In this document: piece after piece, positions 55,231-63,990 of the stretch | Position numbering within the stretch: position 1 is the first letter of the stretch | Layout of the letters: every line of letters begins with the position of its first letter | Source: Microbispora sp. NBC_01189 | GTDB taxonomy: Bacteria; Actinomycetota; Actinomycetes; Streptosporangiales; Streptosporangiaceae | Reading direction: 5' to 3' | Assembly: GCF_036010665.1 (NCBI RefSeq) | Contig: NZ_CP108581.1 | Coordinates: 5,079,501-5,143,500, forward strand | DNA length: 64,000 nucleotides | Program-made: the position numbers and the translations under genes | Notes under the pieces: model-generated | What the model was told of the DNA's origin: nothing | The model's input: only the letters and a program-made list of their open reading frames with translations | Database searches by the model: none

Positions 55231-56486
55231 CAGCGTGGCCTCCGAGCGGAGAAGGACGGGTCGACGGACCTCATGTACGTCGTGTCGTCGCGGGAGCGGA
55301 CCCCGCACTTCTCATACTGCTCGTTCATGATTGCGAGGGCGTCGCGGTCGAGTTCCACCCCGAGTCCCGGGCCGTCCGGCACCGGGACCGCGCCGTCCGC
55401 GAACCGCAGGGCGCCGGGCGCGACCACGTCCTGGCCGTCCTGCCAGGGGGTGTGGGTGTCGCAGGCGTGGGTCACCGCCGGGGTGGCGGCGGCCAGGTGC
55501 GTCATCGCGGCCAGGCTGATGCCGAGATGCGAGTTGGAGTGCATGGACAGCGCGACGCCGAAGGTCGCGCACAGCGTGGCGATGTGCGCCGAGCGCACCA
55601 GGCCGCCCCAGTAGTGGTGGTCGGTCAGCAGCACCCCGATGGCCCCGGCGCGCAGTGCCGGGGGCAGGTGCTCGGGGGTGACGACGCACATGTTGGTCGC
55701 GAGCGGCATCGGCACCTCGGCGGCGACCCGCGCCATGCCCTCGATGCCCTCGGTGGGGTCCTCCAGGTATTCCAGGAGGCCGTCGAGTTCGCGGCCCACC
55801 CGGATCGAGGTCTCCACGCTCCACACGGCGTTGGGGTCGAGGCGCAGCGGATGCTCCGGGAAGGCCTCCCGCAGCGCGCGGATCGCCTCGATCTCCTGAT
55901 CGGGCGGGAACACCCCGCCCTTGAGCTTGATGGAGCCGAAGCCGTACCGGCCGATCAGGAGGCGGGCCTGCTCGACCACCCCATCGGGGTCGAGCGCGGC
56001 GCCGAAGCCGTCCTCCGGGCCGCCGGGGTGGCCGCCCCACTTGTAGAAGAGGTACGCGCTGTAGGGCACGGCGTCGCGCACCCGGCCGCCGAGCAGGTCC
56101 ACGACGGGCCGGCCCGCCGCCTTGCCGCGGATGTCCAGGCAGGCGACCTCGAAGGGGGAGAAGATCCGGTCGACGGTCTTGGCCCGGGAGGAGGTGCCGG
56201 TCAGGCCGTGCAGGTCGGTGACCACGTCGGCGCCGACGAGGGCGGCCACCGTGGCGTACATGGCGTTGTCGCCGTAGACGTCGTGACCGCGCAGCGCCTC
56301 GGCCGCGGCCCGCACCCGTACGAGGTGGTCGAGGTCGCCGTAGGTCTCCCCGAGGCCGGTCAGCCCCTCGTCGGTGACGACCTCGACGATCGTGCGCAGG
56401 GCCCAGGGCTCGTGGACGCCCGCGGCGTTGAGCAGCGGCGGGTCGCGGAAGGCGACCGGCGTGACGTGGATCTCGCGAATCCTCAT
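55227..56486 (-). CDS. gudD: Glucarate dehydratase (enolase superfamily)
   Basis: A 419-residue enzyme converting D-glucarate to 5-dehydro-4-deoxy-glucarate. Enolase-superfamily sites: KxK in SIKLKGG, metal ligands in RLDPNAVW, YLEDPTEG and ATNMCVV, and the glucarate-dehydratase histidine in SMHSNSHLGIS. ATG at 56486 overlaps the kdgD stop (ATGA). It is the middle gene of a coupled three-gene unit. Confidence 0.92.
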   Translation of the reverse strand: MRIREIHVTPVAFRDPPLLNAAGVHEPWALRTIVEVVTDEGLTGLGETYGDLDHLVRVRAAAEALRGHDVYGDNAMYATVAALVGADVVTDLHGLTGTSSRAKTVDRIFSPFEVACLDIRGKAAGRPVVDLLGGRVRDAVPYSAYLFYKWGGHPGGPEDGFGAALDPDGVVEQARLLIGRYGFGSIKLKGGVFPPDQEIEAIRALREAFPEHPLRLDPNAVWSVETSIRVGRELDGLLEYLEDPTEGIEGMARVAAEVPMPLATNMCVVTPEHLPPALRAGAIGVLLTDHHYWGGLVRSAHIATLCATFGVALSMHSNSHLGISLAAMTHLAAATPAVTHACDTHTPWQDGQDVVAPGALRFADGAVPVPDGPGLGVELDRDALAIMNEQYEKCGVRSRDDTTYMRSVDPSFSARRPRW

Positions 56487-57385
56487 GAGACCATGTCCAG
56501 CCCGGCCGCGATCAGCTTCTCCAGGCGGGCGACGTGCTCGGGGGCCGCGTCCAGGAGCGGCGGCCGCACCCCGCCGGCGTCGAGCCCGCGCAGCGTGACG
56601 CCCGCCTTGATCAGCGAGACGGCGTAGCCGGGCACGAGGTCGCGCAACTCGACGAGCGGCCGGTAGAAGCCGCTCAGCAGGCGGTGCACCAGGTCGTCGT
56701 CTCCGGCGTTCACGGCCTTGTAAAAGGCCAGGGCGACCTCGGGGAGGAAGCAGAACACGGCGGAGGAGTACAGGCTGACGCCGATCCCCCGGTAGGCGGG
56801 CACGGTCATCTCCGCCGTCGGCAGCCCGTTGAAGAACGTGAACTCCCGCCCGGCGGTCTCCCGTACGGCGAGCACGATCCGCTGCATGAGGTCGACGTCG
56901 CCGAGGCCGTCCTTGAACCCGGTGACGTTGGCGATCCCGGTCAGCGCCGCCGCGGCGGCGGGGGTGAAGCGGGCGTTGGCCCGCTGGTAGACGATGATCG
57001 GCAGGTCGGTGGCCGTCGCGACCTCGCGGACGTAGCGCACCAGGCCCTCGGCGGGGGCGCTCACCAGGTAGGGCGGCAGCAGCAGCAGGCCGTCCGCGCC
57101 CGCCGCCGCGGCCCTGCGCGCGCACTCGCGGGCGTACGGGAGCGGCCCGCCCGCTCCGGACAGGACGGGGACCCGCCCGCCGGTCGACTCGACGGAGATC
57201 CGCACCACCCGCTCGTACTCGTCGATGCCCAGCGCGGTGAACTCGCCGGTGCCGCAGGCCGCGAACACCCCGCCCGCGCCGTCCGCGACTCCGCGCGTCA
57301 CATGCCGGGCCAGCACGTCCCCGGCCAGCTCGCCGCCGGGGTCGAAAGGTGTCACGGGAAAGAAGAGAACGCCCTCGAGACGCAT
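56483..57385 (-). CDS. kdgD: 5-dehydro-4-deoxyglucarate dehydratase
   Basis: A 300-residue DapA-superfamily enzyme that dehydrates and decarboxylates 5-dehydro-4-deoxyglucarate to 2-oxoglutarate semialdehyde. GVLFFPVTPFD at 5-15, CGTGEF at 44-49, VYQRANARFTP and the Schiff-base lysine in TGFKDGLGD. ATG at 57385 with GGGAGGG 7 nt upstream and a palindromic operator beyond. Confidence 0.92.
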   Translation of the reverse strand: MRLEGVLFFPVTPFDPGGELAGDVLARHVTRGVADGAGGVFAACGTGEFTALGIDEYERVVRISVESTGGRVPVLSGAGGPLPYARECARRAAAAGADGLLLLPPYLVSAPAEGLVRYVREVATATDLPIIVYQRANARFTPAAAAALTGIANVTGFKDGLGDVDLMQRIVLAVRETAGREFTFFNGLPTAEMTVPAYRGIGVSLYSSAVFCFLPEVALAFYKAVNAGDDDLVHRLLSGFYRPLVELRDLVPGYAVSLIKAGVTLRGLDAGGVRPPLLDAAPEHVARLEKLIAAGLDMVS

Positions 57386-57399
57386 CCGCCAGCCCTCCC

Positions 57400-57415
57400 G
57401 TCCACATATGTGGAC
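57400..57415 (-). promoter_or_regulatory. 16-bp perfect palindrome before kdgD
   Basis: GTCCACATATGTGGAC, located downstream of the predicted start point of the kdgD operon. A natural repressor site, most likely for the IclR protein at 60421 or another sugar-acid regulator. Confidence 0.65.
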
Positions 57416-57437
57416 ACTGTTCTTGATCCTGTTCTTG

Positions 57438-57467
57438 ACGCTAGTCGGGCCCTGAATGTGAAGTCAA
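57438..57467 (-). promoter_or_regulatory. Promoter of the kdgD-gudD operon
   Basis: Minus strand: -35 TTGACT (57467-57462), 18 nt, -10 TAGCGT (57443-57438). A 12-bp direct repeat (TGTTCTTGATCC type, 57418-57437) lies in the leader. Confidence 0.55.
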
Positions 57468-57501
57468 CGAGGAGCGGAGCCGGTCCGCGAAGGTGCCGTG
57501 C

Positions 57502-57517
57502 GTTCACATGTGCGAAC
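57502..57517 (+). promoter_or_regulatory. Second CACATGTG dyad, before udh
   Basis: GTTCACATGTGCGAAC, an imperfect palindrome with the core CACATGTG. It pairs with the perfect palindrome 100 bp away across the divergent promoter region. Confidence 0.5.
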
Positions 57518-57607
57518 AGCGACCGCTGCTGTGAACGCATGGGTATTACTGTGAAACCGCAAAGCGGTATCAGCGCATAAGTCAGGGAAGATCGCGGCAG
57601 GAGGCAC

Positions 57608-58411
57608 ATGCGTATTCTCATCACCGGCGCGGCGGGCGGCGTCGGCACCATGCTGCGACCCCGGCTGGCCAAGGAGGGGCGCGTGTTGCGGCTGCTCGAC
57701 GTCGCGCCCCTGGAGGCGGGGCCCGGCGAGGAGGCGGTGACCGCGAGCATCACCGACGAGGAGGCCATGGCCGCCGCGATGGACGGCGTGGACGCCGTGC
57801 TGCACCTGGGCGCGCACAGCGTCGAACGCCCCTGGGCGCAGATCCTGGACGTCAACGTCAACGGCACCTACGTGGTGCTGGAGGCCGCGCGGCGGGCCGG
57901 AGTCCGCCACGTCGTGCTGGCCAGCAGCAACCACGCCGTCGGGTTCGTCCCGCGCGGCGAGGGCGAGGCCCCCGACTACCTGTTCCCGCGCCCGGACACC
58001 TTCTACGGTGTCAGCAAGGTCGCCAAGGAGGCGCTCGGCTCGCTCTACCACGACCGTTACGGCCTCGCGGTGACGTGCCTGCGCATCGGCTCCTGCTTCG
58101 AGCGGCCGAGGGACGTGCGCATGCTGTCGACGTGGCTGTCACCCGACGACTGCGCGCGGCTGGCCGAGGCGGCGCTGGCGGCCGACGGCTTCCACGTGGT
58201 CTGGGGCGTGTCGGCCAACACCCGCCGCTGGTGGTCCCTGGAGGAGGGCAGGGCCATCGGCTACGAGCCGAAGGACGACGCCGAGGTCTTCGCCGATACG
58301 CTCGTCGCCGAGCACGGCGAGCCTGACCTCGGCGACCTGCCGCACTCCGTGGTGGGCGGGGCGTTCTGCGGCCCCCACTACGACGTCGACAACCTCACGG
58401 CGGAGGGATGA
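57608..58411 (+). CDS. udh: NAD-dependent uronate dehydrogenase (extended SDR)
   Basis: A 267-residue enzyme oxidising D-glucuronate or D-galacturonate to the aldarolactone. NAD motif GAAGGVG at 7-13, Ser106/107 and catalytic Tyr133/Lys137 in YGVSKVAK. SNHAVGF and PDTFYGVSK are typical of uronate dehydrogenases. ATG at 57608 with AGGAGG 4-5 nt upstream. It starts the plus-strand half of the uronate cluster. Confidence 0.88.
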   Translation: MRILITGAAGGVGTMLRPRLAKEGRVLRLLDVAPLEAGPGEEAVTASITDEEAMAAAMDGVDAVLHLGAHSVERPWAQILDVNVNGTYVVLEAARRAGVRHVVLASSNHAVGFVPRGEGEAPDYLFPRPDTFYGVSKVAKEALGSLYHDRYGLAVTCLRIGSCFERPRDVRMLSTWLSPDDCARLAEAALAADGFHVVWGVSANTRRWWSLEEGRAIGYEPKDDAEVFADTLVAEHGEPDLGDLPHSVVGGAFCGPHYDVDNLTAEG

Positions 58412-58412
58412 G

Positions 58413-59831
58413 ATGACCAGCTCGATGAACGAGGCGGTGGACGAGGCGGTCCGGCGGGCCGCGGCGGCGGGCGAGGCGTGGCGCGCGACGCCCGCGGCCG
58501 AGCGCGCCGCCGTGCTCGAAGCCGTCGCCGACGCCCTGCTCAAGCACGCCGAGGAGCTGTGGCCGGTCGCCGCGGAGGAGACCCGCCTGCCCGAGGCGCG
58601 GCTGCGCGGGGAGGTCACCCGTACGGCCGCGCAGTTCCGGCTGTTCGCGGAGGTCCTGCGCGACGGCGGGTGGGTCGAGGCGGTCATCGACCATCCCGAC
58701 CCCGGGGTCACGCCGCCGCGTCCCGACGTGCGCCGGATGAACCATCCGCTCGGCGTCGTCGCGGTCTTCGCGGCCGGTAACTTCCCCTTCGCGTTCTCCG
58801 TGGCGGGCGGCGACACGGTGTCGGCCCTCGCGGCCGGCTGCGCGGTCGTGGTCAAGGCGCACGAGGGCCATCCGCGCACCTCCGACCTCACCGCCTCCGT
58901 CGTACGGCGGGCACTGCCCGACCCTGACCTGCTCGGGCTCGTGCACGGGTTCGAGGCCGGCGCGCCGCTGGTGCGGCACCCGCTGGTCACGGCGGCCGGC
59001 TTCACCGGCTCGCTCGCGGGCGGGAAGGCGATCCGGAAGCTCATCGACGAGCGGCCCGACCCCATCCCGTTCTACGGCGAGCTGGGCAGCGTCAACCCCG
59101 TCGTCGTGCTGCCCTCGGCCGACCCCGCCGCCGTGGCCTCCGGATTCGCGGCCTCGCTGACCCTCGGGGTGGGACAGTTCTGCACCAACCCCGGCCTGGT
59201 GTTCGTCCCGGCGAAGGGCGGGTTCGAGCAGGCGATCGCCGAGGCCGTGGCCGGGACCAGCGGCGGGCCCATGCTGACCGCGAAGATCCGCGAGGGCTAC
59301 CTGCGGGTGTCCGGCAGGCTCGCCGAGCGGCTCGCCGTGCTGGCCGGCGGAGGCGAGGTGGACGGCATCACCCCGCGGGTGTTCGCCGCGGACCTGGAAG
59401 CGTTCGCGGACGGGCTGCCCGAGCTGGGGGAGGAATGCTTCGGCCCCTCGGCGATCGTGATCCGCTACCGCGACCCCGCCGATCTGCCCGCCGTGCTGCG
59501 GCGGCTGCCCGGGTCGCTGACCGCGACCGTGCACGCCGCCGGGCCCGAGGAGGCCCGCGACCTGCTGCCGGCGCTGCGCCGGCTGGCCGGGCGGCTCATC
59601 TGGAACGGCTGGCCCACCGGGGTCGCCGTCTGCTGGGCGATGCACCACGGCGGCCCCTGGCCCGCCTCCACCACCCCGGCGCACACCTCCGTCGGCGCGG
59701 CCGCCATCAGGCGCTGGACCACCCCGGTGGCGTACCAGGACTGGCCGGAGGACCTGCTCCCGCCGGAGCTGCGCGACGGCAACCCCCTCGGCGTGCCCCA
59801 GCGGGTGGACGGCCGCCCGCGCCTCTCCTGA
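58413..59831 (+). CDS. 2-oxoglutarate semialdehyde dehydrogenase (aldehyde dehydrogenase)
   Basis: A 472-residue aldehyde dehydrogenase of the KGSA/fatty-aldehyde type, NADP-preferring in known members. Catalytic Cys257 in GQFCTNPG, general base Glu223 in YGELGSVNP and GFTGSLAGGKA. It completes the pathway by making 2-oxoglutarate. The start is 1 nt after the udh stop with GGAGGG upstream. Confidence 0.9.
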   Translation: MTSSMNEAVDEAVRRAAAAGEAWRATPAAERAAVLEAVADALLKHAEELWPVAAEETRLPEARLRGEVTRTAAQFRLFAEVLRDGGWVEAVIDHPDPGVTPPRPDVRRMNHPLGVVAVFAAGNFPFAFSVAGGDTVSALAAGCAVVVKAHEGHPRTSDLTASVVRRALPDPDLLGLVHGFEAGAPLVRHPLVTAAGFTGSLAGGKAIRKLIDERPDPIPFYGELGSVNPVVVLPSADPAAVASGFAASLTLGVGQFCTNPGLVFVPAKGGFEQAIAEAVAGTSGGPMLTAKIREGYLRVSGRLAERLAVLAGGGEVDGITPRVFAADLEAFADGLPELGEECFGPSAIVIRYRDPADLPAVLRRLPGSLTATVHAAGPEEARDLLPALRRLAGRLIWNGWPTGVAVCWAMHHGGPWPASTTPAHTSVGAAAIRRWTTPVAYQDWPEDLLPPELRDGNPLGVPQRVDGRPRLS

Positions 59832-59847
59832 CGGCCGTACGCCCACG

Positions 59848-59853
59848 TAATCT
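59848..59853 (+). promoter_or_regulatory. Candidate -10 (TAATCT) for the SnoaL-like gene
   Basis: TAATCT lies 35 nt before the GTG start in the 57-nt gap after the dehydrogenase. No clear -35. Confidence 0.35.
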
Positions 59854-59888
59854 GGACTCCCGGATGTGCGGGAAACGGGGGTTTCGCC

Positions 59889-60308
59889 GTGCTCGACGTG
59901 GTGGAGCGGTATTTCAGCGCCTACAATGCCCACGACCTCGGGGAGGTCATGGCCTGCTACGGCCGGGACCCGAAGGCGGTGGGGCCCGGCGGGCCCGCGG
60001 AGGGCCGCTCGGAGGTCGCGTCGTACCACACGTCCGTCTGGCAGGCGTTTCCCGACGTGCGCGTCACGGTGTGGCAGCGGATCGTCACGGACGCGGCCGT
60101 GGCCGTGGCCGCCGTGGGCACCGGCACGCACACGGGCCCGTTCCCGCTCACCACGGGCGAGGTCGTCGAGGCCACCGGGCGGCGGGTCAGCGTGCGCTCC
60201 TGCTGGATGTTCGACATCGACGTCGTGGGCGGCCTGATCGACCGCAGTGAGGTCTTCTACGACCAGCTCGAGCTGTGCGTCCAGCTCGGGCTCCGCCTGC
60301 CCGCCTGA
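59889..60308 (+). CDS. SnoaL-like (NTF2 fold) protein
   Basis: A 139-residue protein of the SnoaL/ester-cyclase-like group: VVERYFSAYNAHDLGEVMACY, then FPDVRVTVWQRIVTD and GTHTGPFP. Some members are enzymes; many are unknown. GTG start with a GGGGG purine run upstream. Location beside the uronate genes may be chance. Confidence 0.82.
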   Translation: MLDVVERYFSAYNAHDLGEVMACYGRDPKAVGPGGPAEGRSEVASYHTSVWQAFPDVRVTVWQRIVTDAAVAVAAVGTGTHTGPFPLTTGEVVEATGRRVSVRSCWMFDIDVVGGLIDRSEVFYDQLELCVQLGLRLPA

Positions 60309-60420
60309 GACGAGTGGCTGGGGGATGATCTGGATGTGGACGACATCGCCTCCCGGACGGTCGCCTCCTGGGGAACCGGCTCACAATAGGAGGCGGACAG
60401 GCGGGTCAGGGAGGTACCAA

Positions 60421-61194
60421 ATGGCGGAACCCGTGCCGCACGTGAAGTCGGCGCTCCGGACGGTGGAGCTGCTCGACTTCTTCGCGCGGTATCCCGGGCT
60501 GCACAGCCTCACCGACCTGCAGGGCAAGCTGGGCTACCCCAAGAGCAGCCTGCACGCTCTGCTGCGCACCCTGGTCGACCTCGGCTGGATCGAGACCGAC
60601 GTCACCGGCACGCTGTACCGGATCGGCATGCGGGCGCTGCTGGTCGGGGCGACGTACATCGACGGGGACCCGGTGGTCCAGCTCGCGCACGACGCCCTCG
60701 ACTGGCTGGCGGAGGTCACGGGGGAGACTGTGCACCTCGCCCGGCTCGACCACTTCGACGTCGTCTACCTCGCCACCCGCGCCTCGCGCCACTACCTGCG
60801 GCCGTTCTCCCGGGTCGGGCGCCGGCTGCCCGCGAGCACCACCTCCCTCGGCAAGGCGATCCTGGCGAGCCGGGACGACGAGGAGGTGCGGGCGCTGCTG
60901 CCCGCCGAGCTGCCCTCGCTGACGGCCCACACCATCGTGGACGCCGAGGAGCTGCTGGTCGACCTGCGCCGGGTGCGCAAGCAGGGATACTCCGTCGACC
61001 GGGAGGAGAACACCGAGGGGCTGCGGTGCTTCGGCGTGGCGCTGCGGATCAGCGACCCGCCGAGAGACGCCATCAGCTGCTCGGTGCCGATCCCGCGCCT
61101 CACCCCGGAGCGGGAGAAGGAGATCGCCTCCTGCCTGCTGGAGGCGCGCGAGCGCATCGAGCGCTCCGCCCTGCGCCGGCGCCGCGCCTACTGA
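60421..61194 (+). CDS. IclR family transcriptional regulator
   Basis: A 257-residue regulator: wHTH about 8-60 (SALRTVELLDFFARYPGLHSLTDLQGKLGYPKSSLHALLRTL in outline) and an IclR effector domain (TVHLARLDHFDVVYL, FSRVGRRLPASTTSLGKAILAS, RKQGYSVDREENTEGLRCFGVAL). ATG at 60421 with GGGAGG 7 nt upstream. KdgR-type IclR proteins control uronate catabolism, which fits the neighbours and the CACATGTG dyads. Confidence 0.92.
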   Translation: MAEPVPHVKSALRTVELLDFFARYPGLHSLTDLQGKLGYPKSSLHALLRTLVDLGWIETDVTGTLYRIGMRALLVGATYIDGDPVVQLAHDALDWLAEVTGETVHLARLDHFDVVYLATRASRHYLRPFSRVGRRLPASTTSLGKAILASRDDEEVRALLPAELPSLTAHTIVDAEELLVDLRRVRKQGYSVDREENTEGLRCFGVALRISDPPRDAISCSVPIPRLTPEREKEIASCLLEARERIERSALRRRRAY

Positions 61195-61254
61195 CAGGTG
61201 GGCGCGCGGCCGGTCCGCTCGGCGAGCCTTCCGGACATCTGCGCGCCTTACGAG

Positions 61255-61260
61255 TAACTT
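61255..61260 (+). promoter_or_regulatory. -10 element of a probable leaderless ftsK promoter
   Basis: TAACTT ends 7 nt before the ATG at 61268; there is no ribosome binding site. Confidence 0.5.
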
Positions 61261-61267
61261 CGGCATC

Positions 61268-63871
61268 ATGGCCACCCGTACGTCCGGACAGGGGTCCGGC
61301 AAGCGCTCCACGCCCCGCTCCGGGCCGCGCTCAGGGTCCCGTACGGCAGCAGGGTCCCGTACGGCAGCACCGAAACGGTCCCCGGCGGGCTCCCGAGGCA
61401 GGGCGGCGCCCCGGCCCGCGCCCAGGAAACGCCCGCCCGCCACCGGGCACGACCCGATCAGCTGGGTCTTCCTGGTGATCGGCAAGGTCGTCATCGGCCT
61501 GTGGATGGTGGTGGCGAACAGCCTGGGCATGGCGGCCCGGGCGCTCGGGCAGAACGCCCGCGACCTCGACCCCGTGCACCGGCGCGACGGGCAGGGCCTG
61601 TCGGTGCTGGCCGGCGCCATCGTGCTCGCCGCCCTGACCTGGCGCCGCGACACCACGACGGGCTTCGCCGCGTTCGTCGACGCCGTGGTGCGCGGCACGG
61701 TCGGCTCGCTCACCTGGGCCGTCCCCGTGCTCCTCGCGCTGCTCGCCTGGCGGCTGCTGCGCCACCCCGACCAGAACTCCGAGACCGGCAGGATGGGCAT
61801 CGGCTGGACCGCGCTGCTGGCCGGGATCCTCGGGATCGTGCACGTCGCCCACGGCACGCCGTACCCCTCGGGCGGGCCGACCGACGGCATGGACAACGTG
61901 TCGGCGGCGGGCGGCATGGTCGGCTTCATCGTCTCGGCGCCGCCGTCGAGCATCCTGCCGGCGTTCATCACGATCCCGCTGCTGGTGATGCTGTCGGGCT
62001 TCGGCCTGCTGGTGATCACCGCGACCCCGGTGCACCGCGTCCCCGAGCGCCTCGCCGAGATCCGGCACATGCTCTTCGAGCGGCCGGAGGGGGCCGGGGA
62101 GCCGCGCAGGTCCCCGGCCGGGCCGAAGAGGCGCGCCCGCAAGTCGCAGGGCGACGCCGGTGAGGGCGGCGACCGGGTCAAGCCGTACGACACGCCCGTG
62201 CTGTCGGACAAGGAGCACTCGCCGGAGATCGTCCCTGGCCTGGTGGACGAGGCCGCCGACGCGGCCGCCGACACTGCCGCCGACCTGGCCGCGCCGAGCG
62301 AGCCCACCGAGCCGGAGATACAGCTCCCCGCGCCCGTGTCGCAGCCGCCGCTGCCGACCCCGGCGCCGCGGAAGGTCGAGCAGCTCGTCCTGTCCAGCCA
62401 GGAGGGGCCCTACACGGTGCCCGATCTCGCGCTGCTGCGGTCGGGCAGCGCGCCCAAGCAGGAGACCAAGGCCAACCGGACGGTCGTGAACGCGCTGACC
62501 AGCGTAATGGAGCAGTTCTCCATCGACGCGCAGGTCATCGGGTTCACCCGCGGCCCGACGGTCACGCGGTACGAGATCGAGCTGGGCCCGGCGGTCAAGG
62601 TCGAGAAGGTCACCGCGCTCACCAAGAACATCGCGTACGCGGTGAAGTCGGCCGACGTGCGGATTCTGTCCCCGATCCCGGGCAAGTCGGCGATCGGTGT
62701 GGAGATCCCCAACGTCGACAAGGACCTCGTGTCGCTCGGCGACGTGCTGCGCTCGCAGGTGGCCCAGGCCGACCACCATCCGATGATCGTCGGCCTCGGC
62801 AAGGACGTCGAGGGACGCACGATCGTGGCCAACCTGGCCAAGATGCCGCACATCCTCATCGCCGGCGCCACCGGCGCGGGCAAGTCGACCTGCATCAACG
62901 GGCTGATCTCCTCGATCCTGATGCGGGCCACCCCCGACGAGGTCCGCATGGTGCTGGTCGACCCCAAGCGGGTCGAGCTCAGCTCGTACGAGGGCATTCC
63001 CCACCTCATCACGCCGATCATCACCAACCCGAAGAAGGCCGCCGAGGCCCTCGAATGGGTGGTCGGCGAGATGGACCGGCGGTACGACGACCTGGCCGCC
63101 AGCGGCTTCCGGCACGTCGACGACTTCAACAAGGCCGTCCGGGCGGGCAAGCTGGTGCCTCCGCCCGGCAGCGAGCGGGTCTACCAGCCGTACCCGTACC
63201 TGCTGGTGATCGTGGACGAGCTGGCCGACCTGATGATGGTCGCGCCGCGCGACGTGGAGGACTCGATCGTCCGCATCACCCAGCTCGCCCGGGCCGCGGG
63301 CATCCACCTGGTCATCGCCACCCAGCGGCCGTCCGTCGACGTGGTCACCGGCCTGATCAAGGCGAACGTGCCGTCCCGGCTCGCGTTCGCGACCTCCTCG
63401 CTCGCCGACTCCCGGGTCATCCTCGACCAGCCGGGCGCCGAGAAGCTCGTCGGGCAGGGCGACGCGCTGTTCCTGCCGATGGGCGCGAGCAAGCCGATAC
63501 GGCTCCAGAACGCGTTCATCTCCGAGAAGGAGATCGCGGAGGTCGTCGGCCACTGCAAGGTCCAGATGCAGGCCGAGTACCGGGAGGACGTGGCCGCGCC
63601 GGCCGCCGCCAAGCGGGAGATCGACGAGGAGATCGGCGACGACCTCGACCTGCTGGTCCAGGCCGCCGAGCTGATCGTGTCGACCCAGTTCGGCTCCACG
63701 TCGATGCTCCAGCGCAAGCTGCGGGTCGGCTTCGCCAAGGCCGGACGGCTGATGGACCTGCTGGAGAGCCGCAACGTGGTCGGCCCGAGCGAGGGATCGA
63801 AGGCCCGCGAGGTGCTGGTCCAGCCCGACGACCTGCCCGGCCTCCTCGCGGACCTGCGGGGCGAGTCCTAG
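61268..63871 (+). CDS. ftsK: DNA translocase FtsK/SpoIIIE
   Basis: An 867-residue septal DNA pump that segregates chromosome termini. A basic Arg/Ser/Pro N-terminus is followed by about four membrane spans (ISWVFLVIGKVVIGLWMVVAN; LAGAIVLAALTW; LTWAVPVLLALLAWRLL; LPAFITIPLLVMLSGFGLLVI), an acidic linker, then the alpha, beta and gamma motor domains. Walker A GATGAGKS is near 534-541 and Walker B LLVIVDELADLMM follows. The gamma domain (VSTQFGSTSMLQRKLRVGFAKAGRLMDLLE) is complete. ATG at 61268, probably leaderless. Confidence 0.96.
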   Translation: MATRTSGQGSGKRSTPRSGPRSGSRTAAGSRTAAPKRSPAGSRGRAAPRPAPRKRPPATGHDPISWVFLVIGKVVIGLWMVVANSLGMAARALGQNARDLDPVHRRDGQGLSVLAGAIVLAALTWRRDTTTGFAAFVDAVVRGTVGSLTWAVPVLLALLAWRLLRHPDQNSETGRMGIGWTALLAGILGIVHVAHGTPYPSGGPTDGMDNVSAAGGMVGFIVSAPPSSILPAFITIPLLVMLSGFGLLVITATPVHRVPERLAEIRHMLFERPEGAGEPRRSPAGPKRRARKSQGDAGEGGDRVKPYDTPVLSDKEHSPEIVPGLVDEAADAAADTAADLAAPSEPTEPEIQLPAPVSQPPLPTPAPRKVEQLVLSSQEGPYTVPDLALLRSGSAPKQETKANRTVVNALTSVMEQFSIDAQVIGFTRGPTVTRYEIELGPAVKVEKVTALTKNIAYAVKSADVRILSPIPGKSAIGVEIPNVDKDLVSLGDVLRSQVAQADHHPMIVGLGKDVEGRTIVANLAKMPHILIAGATGAGKSTCINGLISSILMRATPDEVRMVLVDPKRVELSSYEGIPHLITPIITNPKKAAEALEWVVGEMDRRYDDLAASGFRHVDDFNKAVRAGKLVPPPGSERVYQPYPYLLVIVDELADLMMVAPRDVEDSIVRITQLARAAGIHLVIATQRPSVDVVTGLIKANVPSRLAFATSSLADSRVILDQPGAEKLVGQGDALFLPMGASKPIRLQNAFISEKEIAEVVGHCKVQMQAEYREDVAAPAAAKREIDEEIGDDLDLLVQAAELIVSTQFGSTSMLQRKLRVGFAKAGRLMDLLESRNVVGPSEGSKAREVLVQPDDLPGLLADLRGES

Positions 63872-63924
63872 GGCCGTCATCACCCCGTGCGGCGGGGCCG
63901 CCCGGACCTCGTCGCGTACTCTAT

Positions 63925-63990
63925 GCCCCACAATGACTACCCTTAGTAGTCGGTAGCTGATTGAATGGAGCTAACTACGCATTGTGGGGC
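63925..63990. other. 66-nt branched inverted-repeat element after ftsK
   Basis: Outer 11-bp stem GCCCCACAATG (63925-63935) / CATTGTGGGGC (63980-63990). Inside are two hairpins: ACTAC-CCTTA-GTAGT (63936-63940/63946-63950) and TAGCT/AGCTA (63954-63958/63969-63973). GC is roughly half, well below its surroundings. It could be a structured RNA, a very small mobile element or a double operator (for example BlaI/CopY-type TACTAC sites) for a gene beyond the edge. Confidence 0.55.

Noticed and set aside
55227..57407. A 726-residue fusion of KdgD and GudD suggested by one open frame
   Set aside because: The first part of that frame is an out-of-frame reading of kdgD; the two genes are separate and overlap by 4 nt.
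61331..63931. 866-residue open frame opposite ftsK
   Set aside because: Composition is typical of antisense frames and the ftsK motifs are complete on the plus strand.
63926..63990. tRNA-like cloverleaf at the right edge
   Set aside because: Only two internal arms are present, there is no T-loop GTTC/GGTTCGA sequence and no anticodon arm of the right size.
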